Positions 1 to 6,927 of a stretch of DNA of 12,059 bases are shown one piece after another (the stretch's first letter is position 1; each line of letters starts with the position of its first letter). The notes beneath the pieces were generated by a model. The model saw only the letters and a program-made list of their open reading frames with translations. It was not told where the DNA came from and searched no databases. Both the position numbers and the translations under genes were made by a program. The stretch is from an uncultured Saprospiraceae bacterium (GTDB taxonomy: Bacteria > Bacteroidota > Bacteroidia > Chitinophagales > Saprospiraceae), in NCBI GenBank assembly GCA_937930625.1, contig CALHBW010000270.1:1-12059 (forward strand). The letters are read 5' to 3'.

Positions 1-96
1 TTTCTTTTTTTAATTTCGGTGTAAAAAATTAATAATCAGTTAATTACAATTTAAATAAAATTATTGTTCAGTAGAATAAATTTTTATATAATTTTT

Positions 97-819
97 ATGA
101 AAAAGCCATTGACCGTTGACAAAGTAATTGCTCGGCTGCAAAGTATGGCAGACCCCGAAAAAATTATTCTAAAAGAAAAGAAATTCAGCATCGTTTCCCG
201 GAATCCGTTGGGGGTTTATCACAAGGATTTAAAAGTACTGGCAAAAGAAATAGGACAAGACAATGACTTGGCACTCCAATTATTCGATAGCGGAATTTAC
301 GAAGCGCGTTTGTTGTGCAGCAAGCTATTCAAGCCGAAAGATGTCACAGAAGATTTGATGGAAAAGTGGGTAAGAACATTTGAAAACTGGGAGATTTGCG
401 ATTCCTTTTGCATGGGTTTGTTTGCAAAAAATAAGCTGGCGGTGAAAAAAATACTGGACTGGCATCTCCGTCAGCCGGAATTTGAACGACGAGCAGCATT
501 TGCAATCATAGCGGCTTACTGCATGGCAGACAAACATGCCGATAACGAAGTATTTGAATCATTTTTCCCGATAATAAAAAAAACGGCAAATGACGATAGA
601 ATTTATGTCAAAAAAGCCGTCAATTGGGCATTGAGAAATATCGGAAAAAGAAACCGCGACCTCAATCAATCCGCACTTTCGGTAGCTCGCGAAATCTTGC
701 AGATGGATAGCAAGTCTGCTCAATGGATAGCCAAAGACGCCTTGCGTGAACTCGAAAAACCCAAAGTACGCATGTCGGATTATCCACGAAGTATCTATCG
801 GACAATGAGTGAATTTTGA
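97..819 (+). CDS. AlkD-like DNA alkylation repair protein
   Basis: This is probably a HEAT-like-repeat DNA glycosylase of the AlkD family, which excises alkylated (N3/N7) purines in the cytoplasm. The 240-residue protein is close to the family's usual length. The AlkD signature residues appear in order: W98 and D102 in NWEICDS (equivalent to the Trp/Asp pair of Bacillus AlkD), an arginine at 131/132 in FERRAAFA, and W177 in VKKAVNWALRNIGKRN. The ATG at 97 is preferred over an in-frame TTG at 64, because the extra 11 residues are hydrophobic and unlike the family start. No clear promoter or Shine-Dalgarno site is visible in the AT-rich first 96 bases. The last residues (MSEF) and the stop codon lie inside an 8-bp-unit repeat array, so the C-terminus may be shaped by that repeat. 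The family assignment is firm; the exact substrate is inferred. Confidence 0.88.
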   Translation: MKKPLTVDKVIARLQSMADPEKIILKEKKFSIVSRNPLGVYHKDLKVLAKEIGQDNDLALQLFDSGIYEARLLCSKLFKPKDVTEDLMEKWVRTFENWEICDSFCMGLFAKNKLAVKKILDWHLRQPEFERRAAFAIIAAYCMADKHADNEVFESFFPIIKKTANDDRIYVKKAVNWALRNIGKRNRDLNQSALSVAREILQMDSKSAQWIAKDALRELEKPKVRMSDYPRSIYRTMSEF

Positions 820-837
820 ATGAGTGAATGAGTGAAT
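804..837. repeat. GAATGAGT short-unit array at the alkD-like stop codon
   Basis: About four 7-8 bp units (AATGAGTG / AATTTTG) run through the end of the gene and past its TGA. The reverse complement shares 26 consecutive bases with the reconstructed insertion site of the mobile element at 7030-7500. Confidence 0.75.
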
Positions 838-1155
838 AAATAATGCGATAATGCTGAAATATCACAGGAGTTCGCAATTTATACACTAATGGTTTTCGTC
901 TGAAGTAACGGATAGTTATTCTTGAGGCCACCCATCTAAGTTTGCTTGTGAGGTTTACTCGGCAGACGAAGGTTTTTATGAAATGTAGTGATTTGTCTCA
1001 TAAAATATTCGCGCTGAATAAAGGGATTCGTCTGACGAGTCTTCATTTAGGCAAAGTTAGACGGATAGTCATTCTTGATAATAAATTACTCATTATCAAT
1101 AAATTGCAAAACGAATAACGAATACACAAGAATACACGAATAACGGCACTAACCA
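820..1155. other. Gene-free spacer with dispersed repeats
   Basis: No credible gene is present. The spacer holds the end of the GAATGAGT array and a dispersed ~77 bp repeat (963-1039). It also has two direct copies of ACGGATAGTYATTCTTGA (907-924 and 1061-1078), each downstream of a TTCGTCTGA motif. A run of CGAATA-type units lies around 1109-1145, next to the terminator. Confidence 0.7.
963..1039 (+). repeat. Dispersed ~77 bp repeat, copy A
   Basis: The element begins CAGACGAA and ends TTCGTCTGACGAG, so its ends are inverted repeats of each other. Its interior (GTTTTTAT, TTnGTCTnAT, AAATATTCGC, TGAATAAA) aligns with the reverse complement of 11611-11690 over the whole length with about one 1-nt gap. 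By eye roughly three quarters of positions match. It encodes nothing visible. A further TTCGTCTGA end lies at about 894. Confidence 0.7.
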
Positions 1156-1187
1156 AAAAAAGGCGTTGCAATTGCAACGCCTTTTTT
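1156..1187. terminator. Bidirectional intrinsic terminator
   Basis: A perfect palindrome (core AGGCGTTGCAA/TTGCAACGCCT) is flanked by six A on the left and six T on the right. It lies 24 bp beyond the stop codon of the RRM gene and would terminate transcription from either side. It is the only textbook rho-independent terminator in the window. Confidence 0.92.
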
Positions 1188-1211
1188 ACTAAAAATATCT
1201 TGAAAAATATC

Positions 1212-1550
1212 TTAATATCTTCTGTTGTAGCCTCCGCCACCACCGCCGCCACCGCCGCCGCGGTTGCGATTGTAGCCGCCACCTCCGCCGCCTCCGCGAC
1301 TTCTGTTCTCTCTCGGCTCGGCTTTTTTCACGACAATAGTTCTGCCGTCAAATTCAGTGTCATTTAATTCGTTGATGGCATTTCTGCCGGCTTCATCGTC
1401 AGGCATTTCTACAAAACCAAAGCCTTTTGATCTGCCTGAAAACTTGTCGGTGATGATTTTTACGGATTCTACTTCGCCAAATTCTTCAAAAGCTTCGCGA
1501 AGGTCAGATTCGTGTGTGTCAAAGTTTAACTTTGCTACGAAAATATTCAT
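1212..1550 (-). CDS. RRM-domain RNA-binding protein with glycine-rich tail
   Basis: A small cytoplasmic single-stranded RNA-binding protein of 112 residues. One RRM fills residues 1-77, with RNP2 as IFVAKL (3-8) and RNP1 as KGFGFVEM (42-49). The basic, glycine-rich tail (about 81-112) contains two near-repeated modules of R, a run of 7-10 glycines and YNR, resembling an RGG box. This architecture is typical of bacterial RRM proteins in Bacteroidota and cyanobacteria, where such proteins affect mRNA fate or cold response. The target RNA here is unknown. The ATG at 1550 starts directly at the RRM beta-1 strand. A near-consensus promoter lies about 130 bp upstream and the terminator follows closely, so the gene is probably transcribed alone with a leader of roughly 120 nt. 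Confidence 0.93.
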   Translation of the reverse strand: MNIFVAKLNFDTHESDLREAFEEFGEVESVKIITDKFSGRSKGFGFVEMPDDEAGRNAINELNDTEFDGRTIVVKKAEPRENRSRGGGGGGGYNRNRGGGGGGGGGGYNRRY

Positions 1551-1679
1551 ATAAAAAAATTAGTGAAACTGTGGAATTATGTATTAAACAGCCTCAATTA
1601 GAGAAATAAGTGGTGAGAAATAAATAAAGTAAGAGACTGTATAAATGGCTCACAACACCAAATTCGTATATAATAACGG

Positions 1680-1710
1680 CAAAGTTAGCAGAATAGTTCG
1701 GTTATTCAAA
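1680..1710 (-). promoter_or_regulatory. Bacteroidota-type promoter for the RRM gene
   Basis: Read on the minus strand, TTTG (1710-1707) is followed by 19 bp and then TAACTTTG (1687-1680). This matches the TTTG-N19-TAnnTTTG consensus of the Bacteroidota primary sigma factor. The predicted transcript start near 1673 gives a ~120 nt leader. Confidence 0.7.
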
Positions 1711-1733
1711 AAAAAATGTATTCATGTGGTAGC

Positions 1734-1794
1734 GAGTTGATGAGTTGACGAGCTGAAGAAACACAACAACACATCAATACATCAACTCATCACC
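1734..1794. repeat. GAGTTGAT array and inverted array at the hydrolase stop
   Basis: 8 bp units (GAGTTGAT, GAGTTGAC, GAGCTGAA) are followed by inverted versions. GATGAGTTGA (1739-1748) and TCAACTCATC (1782-1791) form perfect 10 bp arms. The final codons and stop of the hydrolase lie within the right arm. A hairpin terminator or 3'-end stabiliser is possible. Confidence 0.75.
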
Positions 1795-3123
1795 CCCTAA
1801 ACACGCCTCCACAATTTCCGTCAAAAATTCATTAAAATCCAAATCTCCGATGCCTGTGCCTAAGCGTACAACAACGAGATTTTTGGAAGGAATCATATAA
1901 ACATATTGCCCTTGAAAACCTTGCGCGCCATAGGCTTCGCGAGGTGCGTCGGGATATTGTCCGCCTGCATTGAGCCAAAAGAACGAACCATACTCTCCTT
2001 CCGAACCCGGCGCAGGCGTCGCAGTGTAAGCCGCCCAACCTTCGGGCAAGATGCGTTCGCCTTGCCACATGCCATCGTTGAGGTAAAGCATACCAAATTT
2101 CGCCCAATCCCGTGCCGTCGCATAGCTGTACGATGACCCCACAAAAGTTCCTGAAGCATCCGGCTCCATGATGGCACTATTCATACCGATTTTGTGAAAT
2201 AATTCTTGGTAGGGAAACGCCCAATAGTCCTGAATATCAGCGAATTGCCGACGTTGAAGTCCGGCTACAATATTGCTTGTACCAGACGAATACAGGAATT
2301 TCTCTTTGGGCGCGTATTTAGCTTTTGACCGGATGGCGTGTTGGTACATATCGCCGCGCATCGCCAACATTTTGGTGACATCACTTATCCAAAAATAATT
2401 TTCATTCCACTTCAATCCACTACACATTTGCAGTAGGTTATTCCAAGTAATTTTGGCGCGTTCGTCATTTTTCCATTCGGGTATATTGACGGGTTTTTCA
2501 ATATCAATCATCCCTTTTTGCACCATAATACCCGCCATTGCACTCGTGATGCTTTTTGTCATCGACCAACCGAGCAATAAACTATTTTCGTCCAATCCTT
2601 CACTATATTTTTCACCAATAATTTGACCATCCTTCACCACTACGATTGCACGCGTTCGCTTTTTTCCTTCAAACGCCTTATCAATAACGCGTTTCATTTT
2701 TTCTTGATTAAAAACAGGTTTTTTAGAAAAATTATTTGTAGAAAAAATATCAGGTGTTGGATTGAAATTGGGAATAGAAAATGATAATTGCTGTACTTTT
2801 TGCAAAGGATAGTCTTCTGTAACAATCGCACAACCAAGCCCTTCGCGGTACGCAGCCGTCAATTTGCCCAATCCTAAAAAAGTCGCGGTAGCTGTTTTTT
2901 GTTGCTCATCGTATTTTATTTTTGCAAATTTTATCAATGAATAATTATTCTCATTCGCAGCAATATACTCCGGACTCCTACCCGCCAAAAAATAACATGA
3001 ACAGGCACGTTTTGCCGCTACTCCGGTCACGATTTTAGGTGCAGGCGTCAACAAAAAAAGCAGCGCAACTGTAAGTATCAATACACCGATAATAATTCCA
3101 ATTATCATAAGTAACTTTTTCAT
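1774..3123 (-). CDS. Membrane-anchored serine hydrolase (beta-lactamase class C fold)
   Basis: This COG1680-type serine hydrolase has 449 residues. A strongly hydrophobic N-terminal segment (4-25) acts as an anchor or uncleaved signal. Residues 26-135 form a lead-in, followed by the beta-lactamase/PBP4-like domain (about 140-440). The catalytic SxxK motif is SMTK (187-190). The second motif is YSSGTSN (278-284), and the usual K/HTG position appears as GFQG (402-405). Known relatives include esterases, D-amino-acid peptidases and many uncharacterised envelope enzymes, so antibiotic hydrolysis should not be assumed. The ATG at 3123 was chosen because the upstream in-frame extension is translation of a CTGAYGTR simple repeat. 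The gene follows ybbR by 155 bp, so read-through is possible. I found no separate promoter. The last residues (DELMY) are encoded by repeat DNA. Confidence 0.88.
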   Translation of the reverse strand: MKKLLMIIGIIIGVLILTVALLFLLTPAPKIVTGVAAKRACSCYFLAGRSPEYIAANENNYSLIKFAKIKYDEQQKTATATFLGLGKLTAAYREGLGCAIVTEDYPLQKVQQLSFSIPNFNPTPDIFSTNNFSKKPVFNQEKMKRVIDKAFEGKKRTRAIVVVKDGQIIGEKYSEGLDENSLLLGWSMTKSITSAMAGIMVQKGMIDIEKPVNIPEWKNDERAKITWNNLLQMCSGLKWNENYFWISDVTKMLAMRGDMYQHAIRSKAKYAPKEKFLYSSGTSNIVAGLQRRQFADIQDYWAFPYQELFHKIGMNSAIMEPDASGTFVGSSYSYATARDWAKFGMLYLNDGMWQGERILPEGWAAYTATPAPGSEGEYGSFFWLNAGGQYPDAPREAYGAQGFQGQYVYMIPSKNLVVVRLGTGIGDLDFNEFLTEIVEACLGGDELMY

Positions 3124-3139
3124 GCGGTAAAGATACGTA

Positions 3140-3275
3140 CTGATGTGCTGACGTGCTGATGTACTGACGTATTTTTTTTTCGATACGCAATATATGTGCT
3201 GATGTACTGATGTGCTGATGTGTTTTTTCAATATATCAGTACGTCAGCACATCAGCACGTCAGCACGTCAGCACA
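3140..3275. repeat. CTGAYGTR octamer arrays, direct and inverted
   Basis: Three blocks are built from the 8 bp unit CTGAYGTR: four units at 3140-3171, three at 3199-3222, and an inverted block of four units plus part at 3240-3275. The inverted block starts 3 bp beyond the ybbR stop and can pair with either direct block. Variation is confined mainly to two transition positions, so RNA pairing survives through G-U wobble. The repeats fill almost the whole ybbR-hydrolase gap. Confidence 0.88.
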
Positions 3276-3278
3276 TTT

Positions 3279-4226
3279 TCACTGGCTTATGATAAACTCT
3301 ACATTCTGCGGTTGTGCGTTGGTATTATTGACAAAATCGGGAACTTGGGTGAGTTTGACAGGTGCGTAATTGGAGTTATTTACATCGACCTTCGTAAAAT
3401 CAGCGACGGCTTTGAATTGTGTGGCATCAACTTTATCGTAATTGCTGAGTCCTACGCGGCAAGTAATTTTTGTTTTGGACGGATGAATGGTCAGCAAAAG
3501 CGTATCGGGCGCATTGATGATTTGAATGGGAACTTCAAGGCTTTTTTGAGTAAATTGCTCTACATCAATCTTGCAAATGACTTCGGTAGGTTCAAAACTG
3601 ACTTCGGTATTAGAGTGAGGAAGCAATGAAACGGTAGGTGTTTTATTTTCCTTAACCTCCTCAATTTCAATCATTTCTGTCCGCCAAACATCGACTATTT
3701 CGATGATAGATTTAGGTCCGTAAATTGTAATACTATCCGGCACAGGGCGTGGCGGCACAATAAATTGATATTGCGACGCAAGTTGAATATTTTCTTGCAA
3801 TATGATAGGAATACGTTTACCTGCTTTATCATCCAAGCGAACTGTAATGGATTGATAACCGCGTAGCGCAGCAGTAAGCGGACCCGGCAAACGACCTTGA
3901 ATAGCGGTTTCAAGTCGGGAAGCACTGATGGTTTGATTGGGTGTATTTTCGAGTGTAATCGGAATTTCGGGGCGTTGGGCACGAATATAACGACCAAATA
4001 ATGCCCAACCTGTACCACTGATTTTGGGTGTAATTGTAGTGGGTGGCGGCATAGCAAATATTTTGTCGTCGGGCAAGGTATAACTGACCTCAAGCGAAAC
4101 TTCTGTTTCGTGAGGCTGCGACATTTTCATAAACAACCAAACAATAAGGGCAATGCCGATGCAGCCCATCAACATTGCCCTGTCCGTTTGCAAAAATGCT
4201 TTTATTTTGTCAGTATCAACTTGCAC
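3279..4226 (-). CDS. ybbR: YbbR-like domain protein
   Basis: A 315-residue envelope protein with one N-terminal membrane segment (about 18-35) and a long extracytoplasmic beta-rich region of YbbR-like repeats. Conserved-looking parts include GTGWALFG (71-78) and the segment VPDSITIYGPKSIIEIV. In Firmicutes YbbR (CdaR) regulates the diadenylate cyclase CdaA. In Bacteroidota a YbbR protein commonly follows DUF1573 and yajC, as it does here, and its role is less clear. No cyclase gene is adjacent. The start is a GTG at 4226 that overlaps the end of yajC by 11 bp, which suggests translational coupling. Internal ATGs near residue 19 would cut into the membrane segment. The stop directly abuts the CTGAYGTR array. 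Confidence 0.82.
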   Translation of the reverse strand: MQVDTDKIKAFLQTDRAMLMGCIGIALIVWLFMKMSQPHETEVSLEVSYTLPDDKIFAMPPPTTITPKISGTGWALFGRYIRAQRPEIPITLENTPNQTISASRLETAIQGRLPGPLTAALRGYQSITVRLDDKAGKRIPIILQENIQLASQYQFIVPPRPVPDSITIYGPKSIIEIVDVWRTEMIEIEEVKENKTPTVSLLPHSNTEVSFEPTEVICKIDVEQFTQKSLEVPIQIINAPDTLLLTIHPSKTKITCRVGLSNYDKVDATQFKAVADFTKVDVNNSNYAPVKLTQVPDFVNNTNAQPQNVEFIISQ

Positions 4227-4539
4227 TTTCAGCCGTTTCTTTTGCGGAAGCGGTGGTCATTTCCATATTTATGGTTGCCTTTTCGACCGTCAAATAGGTC
4301 TTGTTATAGACCTCAAGTGTGACGGTAGTTTCGTCAACTTTGGAAATTTTTCCGTGAATTCCTCCTGCGGTGACTACGTCCATGCCTTTTTCAAGTTCTT
4401 CCACAAAACTACGCTGCTCTCGCGCACGTTTTGCTTGTGGACGGATAAGAAAAAAATAAGCCACCAACATAATCGCCGCCATAAAGATGAGGTTGATCAT
4501 CCCTGCATCTCCACCGGCTTGTAAAAGCATTGTCTGCAT
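4216..4539 (-). CDS. yajC: Preprotein translocase accessory subunit YajC
   Basis: YajC is a small inner-membrane partner of the SecDF complex in protein export. The 107-residue protein has one membrane helix (about 15-32) followed by RPQ (33-35), a charged stretch and the YajC core GMDVVTAGGIHGKI (52-65). Length and motif order are typical of the family. It lies downstream of the DUF1573 gene across an 84 bp gap that holds a hairpin-forming array, and it overlaps ybbR by 11 bp. It is probably expressed from the promoter upstream of the DUF1573 gene. I see no promoter of its own. Confidence 0.94.
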   Translation of the reverse strand: MQTMLLQAGGDAGMINLIFMAAIMLVAYFFLIRPQAKRAREQRSFVEELEKGMDVVTAGGIHGKISKVDETTVTLEVYNKTYLTVEKATINMEMTTASAKETAESAS

Positions 4540-4550
4540 AATATTTTGTT

Positions 4551-4620
4551 TGAGATGAGAGACGAGAGAAATGAGACAAGAGATGTGTTCTCTTCTCTCT
4601 TATCTCACCTCTCTCGTCTA
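4551..4620. repeat. GAGACGAG-type array and inverted array between DUF1573 and yajC
   Basis: 7-8 bp purine-rich units (GAGATGAG, AGACGAG, AAATGAG) face inverted pyrimidine-rich units. AGACGAGAGA (4560-4569) and TCTCTCGTCT (4610-4619) form perfect 10 bp arms. It begins about 4 bp beyond the DUF1573 stop, inside the presumed operon, where it could attenuate transcription or stabilise the upstream mRNA. Confidence 0.8.
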
Positions 4621-4623
4621 ACA

Positions 4624-5148
4624 TTATTTATTCGTTGCCGTAGCAGCATCAGCTGATTTCTCAACCGTACCGTCAATATAAACCGTAGTCAATTTTGGCC
4701 AAGTATTAGCTGTCACATTAACCGGCTTGCGTTGTCTTCCCGACTTGTTTTTACTGTTGAATTTAACAGCGATTTCGCCACTTTCACCCGGAGCGATAGG
4801 CTCTTTCGGAAATTGTGGTACTGTACATCCACAGGTTGATTTCGCACTTTCGATAATAAGTGGTGCTACACCTGTATTTTTGAATTTGAAAGTGTGTTCT
4901 ACCGATTCACCTTCTTTCACTGTACCATAATCATATACTTCTTCAGTAAAAGTTAGTTTTGCTACGTTTACTGTATCCGCAGGAATAACATCAGCAACAG
5001 GTTTTGCCGTGTTTTGATTAGCATTTGGCAGTGGTTTTTTCTCGTTTAATGTAGTTACATTATTTTCTGCTGTACTGGCAGAATCACTTTTGCATGCAGT
5101 AAAGCCTACTGCTAAAGCCAATAGACAAAGTAATACGACGTTTTTCAT
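4624..5148 (-). CDS. DUF1573 lipoprotein
   Basis: A 174-residue secreted lipoprotein. The N-terminus is a lipoprotein signal with cysteine 19 in VGFTAC, followed by a low-complexity Ser/Asn/Lys/Pro linker (about 20-60). A DUF1573 domain (about 64-165) carries the family landmarks YDYGTVKEGE, FKFKNTGVAPL and STCGCTVP (cysteines 106 and 108). DUF1573 is an immunoglobulin-like domain that is very common in Bacteroidota, and its biochemical role is not established. The gene leads the cluster DUF1573-yajC-ybbR, a conserved order in this phylum, which suggests an envelope or secretion role. The ATG at 5148 is the only start that gives an intact signal peptide. A close-to-consensus promoter lies 42 bp upstream. 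Confidence 0.9.
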   Translation of the reverse strand: MKNVVLLCLLALAVGFTACKSDSASTAENNVTTLNEKKPLPNANQNTAKPVADVIPADTVNVAKLTFTEEVYDYGTVKEGESVEHTFKFKNTGVAPLIIESAKSTCGCTVPQFPKEPIAPGESGEIAVKFNSKNKSGRQRKPVNVTANTWPKLTTVYIDGTVEKSADAATATNK

Positions 5149-5189
5149 GTCTTTTTTAATTTTTAAATTAATTTTTAAAAAATTGAGCG

Positions 5190-5220
5190 CAAAATTAGCT
5201 CTTTATTCTAATATATCAAA
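5190..5220 (-). promoter_or_regulatory. Promoter for the DUF1573-yajC-ybbR operon
   Basis: On the minus strand TTTG (5220-5217), a 19 bp spacer and TAATTTTG (5197-5190) match the Bacteroidota promoter consensus. The predicted leader is about 35 nt. No other promoter of this quality precedes the downstream genes of the cluster. Confidence 0.72.
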
Positions 5221-5270
5221 GTTATCCGAACCTTATTTGCCCGAATTACAGTGCAAATATACACTTTTTA

Positions 5271-5316
5271 AACTAACTTCTTAGTTAAATGTGTAATTTT
5301 AACTAAATTTTTAGTT
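5271..5316. promoter_or_regulatory. Two identical AACTAA-N4-TTAGTT palindromes, 30 bp apart
   Basis: AACTAActtcTTAGTT (5271-5286) and AACTAAatttTTAGTT (5301-5316) have the same 6 bp arms and 4 bp gap. They start 30 bp apart, close to three helical turns. The facing half-sites also form a larger 9 bp-arm dyad (TTAGTTAAA at 5281-5289, TTTAACTAA at 5298-5306). This suggests a pair of sites for a dimeric regulator controlling one or both divergent genes. The regulator is unknown. Confidence 0.5.
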
Positions 5317-5382
5317 TTAGCTTGATTTCTCTTCGAAGTATGATATTAGTTGGTTAACTTCATCATTTAGGAACAATTTGTT

Positions 5383-5390
5383 TATCTTTG
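5383..5390 (+). promoter_or_regulatory. -7 box for the histidine kinase gene
   Basis: TATCTTTG matches TAnnTTTG. No TTTG lies 19-20 bp upstream, so the promoter may be weak or depend on an activator. The predicted transcript start near 5397 leaves a ~60 nt leader. Confidence 0.5.
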
Positions 5391-5455
5391 ACATATTGAA
5401 ATGATGTTTTGATAACGTTTATGTCTTTACGAAAAAGACATTCATCTTGCTATTC

Positions 5456-6925
5456 ATGAATACACCCACTACTATTCTTGACAATACATTTAATTGTATT
5501 TTTCAAACTGATAGCAACCTTAATATTACCTACTGGAATACTGCTACAGAAATTGTATCGGGCATTTTACAAAAAGATGCTATTGGTCAATATATCTTTG
5601 ATTTAATTCCTTCATTATTAGAGGAATGTGAATATTATTTCAAAGAAGCTATTCTAAAAGAAAAACGTATCATAGAGCTACATCTGCAAAAATTTACAGC
5701 ACCTATCAGTCAGAATAAAATTGCTGTTAGAGCCAGATATTTGCCACATGTGGTAGCAGGTAAAGTGATTGGAGTGTACGGTATTTGGAAGCAGCTCAAC
5801 TACGACTACGAAGAACGTGACTATCTTAATCTGCTCAAATCCGTGATTGTCAGTACTAATGATGCCGTCATAATTACTAAGGTATTTCCTATTGATGCTC
5901 CTGAAGGTCCTGTAATTATCTACTCCAATCCTGCATTCAGTGAAATGACAGGTTATGAGACACGTGAAATACTTGGCAAAACTCCCAGAATGGTACAAGG
6001 GGAAGATACCGCTAAAGATGCTAAAGATAATATCAGAGAATCATTAGAAAATTGGGAATCTGTACAACAGGAAATACTCAATTACACCAAATCAGGCAAA
6101 AAATTTTGGGTAGATTTATCCATTGTTCCCGTTAAAAATGAAGAAGGATATTTCACACATTGGATAGCTGTACAGCGAGACGTAACTCAAAAAAAACAAC
6201 AACAAGAACAGCTTAAAACCCTCAATAATGACCTTGAAAATATGGTAGAAGAACGCACTCGCGAACTCGAAAAATTCGTTTATTTTGCTTCGCACGACCT
6301 TCGCGAACCCGTTCGTACCATACACAGTTTTTTGGATTTATTGAAAAGACGCATTAAAGATAGCCTTGATAAAACAAGTATTGAGTACCTGGAATTTGTG
6401 CAAAACGGTGCCAAGTCTATACAGCGTATGGTAGAGGGCTTGCTCAATTACTCGCAAGTACAAAAAGCATCTCTCAAGCTGCAAAAAATCAATTTTGCAG
6501 ACATCATTCATGCGGCAAAAAGTAACCTTGCCTTGAGGATAAAAGAAACCAATACGCAAATAGAAGTCGGTAACATGCCTGATGTGACAGTTGATTTTTC
6601 TTTGATGATAAATGTCATACAAAACCTTATCAGCAATGCCATAAAACACTGTGACCTTCCCCAACCCGAAATTCAAATCAGCAGCGAAGAAAACCACGTT
6701 ATGTATCTCATCAAAGTAAAAGACAACGCAAGAGGTATCAACGAAAATCAAATGAAAGAGATATTCAATATATTTAGGTCAATAAAAACGGATGAAAGCA
6801 CCCAACACTCAGGCGTAGGGCTTGCCATTTGCAAAAACATCATCGAAAAACATAAAGGAAAAATAACTGTAGTATCACAAGTTGGCATAGGCAGTACCTT
6901 CATCATTGAACTGCCAAAAACATGA
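5456..6925 (+). CDS. PAS-PAS sensor histidine kinase
   Basis: A 489-residue cytoplasmic sensor kinase with no membrane segment. The first PAS-like domain spans about 5-115. The second PAS plus PAC spans about 128-245 and contains NPAFSEMTGY and GKTPRMVQGEDT. This resembles the LOV motif, but proline replaces the flavin-binding cysteine, so light sensing by that mechanism is unlikely. A short coiled coil (246-272) leads into HisKA with the H-box FASHDLREP (phospho-acceptor H280). The ATPase domain has an N box (NVIQNLISNAIKH, 386-398), a G1 box DNARG (423-427, normally DNGxG) and a G2 box GVGLAICK (453-460). No receiver domain or response regulator is adjacent, so the partner is elsewhere. The ATG at 5456 is preferred to an in-frame TTG at 5447. 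The stimulus cannot be read from the sequence. Confidence 0.93.
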   Translation: MNTPTTILDNTFNCIFQTDSNLNITYWNTATEIVSGILQKDAIGQYIFDLIPSLLEECEYYFKEAILKEKRIIELHLQKFTAPISQNKIAVRARYLPHVVAGKVIGVYGIWKQLNYDYEERDYLNLLKSVIVSTNDAVIITKVFPIDAPEGPVIIYSNPAFSEMTGYETREILGKTPRMVQGEDTAKDAKDNIRESLENWESVQQEILNYTKSGKKFWVDLSIVPVKNEEGYFTHWIAVQRDVTQKKQQQEQLKTLNNDLENMVEERTRELEKFVYFASHDLREPVRTIHSFLDLLKRRIKDSLDKTSIEYLEFVQNGAKSIQRMVEGLLNYSQVQKASLKLQKINFADIIHAAKSNLALRIKETNTQIEVGNMPDVTVDFSLMINVIQNLISNAIKHCDLPQPEIQISSEENHVMYLIKVKDNARGINENQMKEIFNIFRSIKTDESTQHSGVGLAICKNIIEKHKGKITVVSQVGIGSTFIIELPKT

Positions 6926-6927
6926 GC

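Larger units (their letters stand above)
5149..5455. other. Divergent regulatory gap
   Basis: An AT-rich gap between the leftward DUF1573 operon and the rightward kinase gene. It holds a leftward promoter (5190-5220), two operator-like palindromes (5271-5316), a rightward -7 box (5383-5390) and a 12-codon upstream reading frame (5421-5459). No gene is visible. Confidence 0.7.

Noticed and set aside
1357..1554. Plus-strand open frame opposite the RRM gene
   Set aside because: It is an antisense shadow of a clear RRM coding region, with no promoter or known motif.
3124..3231. 36-codon N-terminal extension of the serine hydrolase
   Set aside because: It is encoded by CTGAYGTR repeat DNA from a TTG start. 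The hydrophobic signal begins properly at the ATG at 3123.
3140..3275. CRISPR-like array
   Set aside because: Units are 8 bp, contiguous and partly inverted. There are no unique spacers and no cas genes.
5254..5261. Second leftward -7 box (CAAATATA on the plus strand)
   Set aside because: No -33 TTTG lies at the right distance, and a far better promoter lies at 5190-5220.
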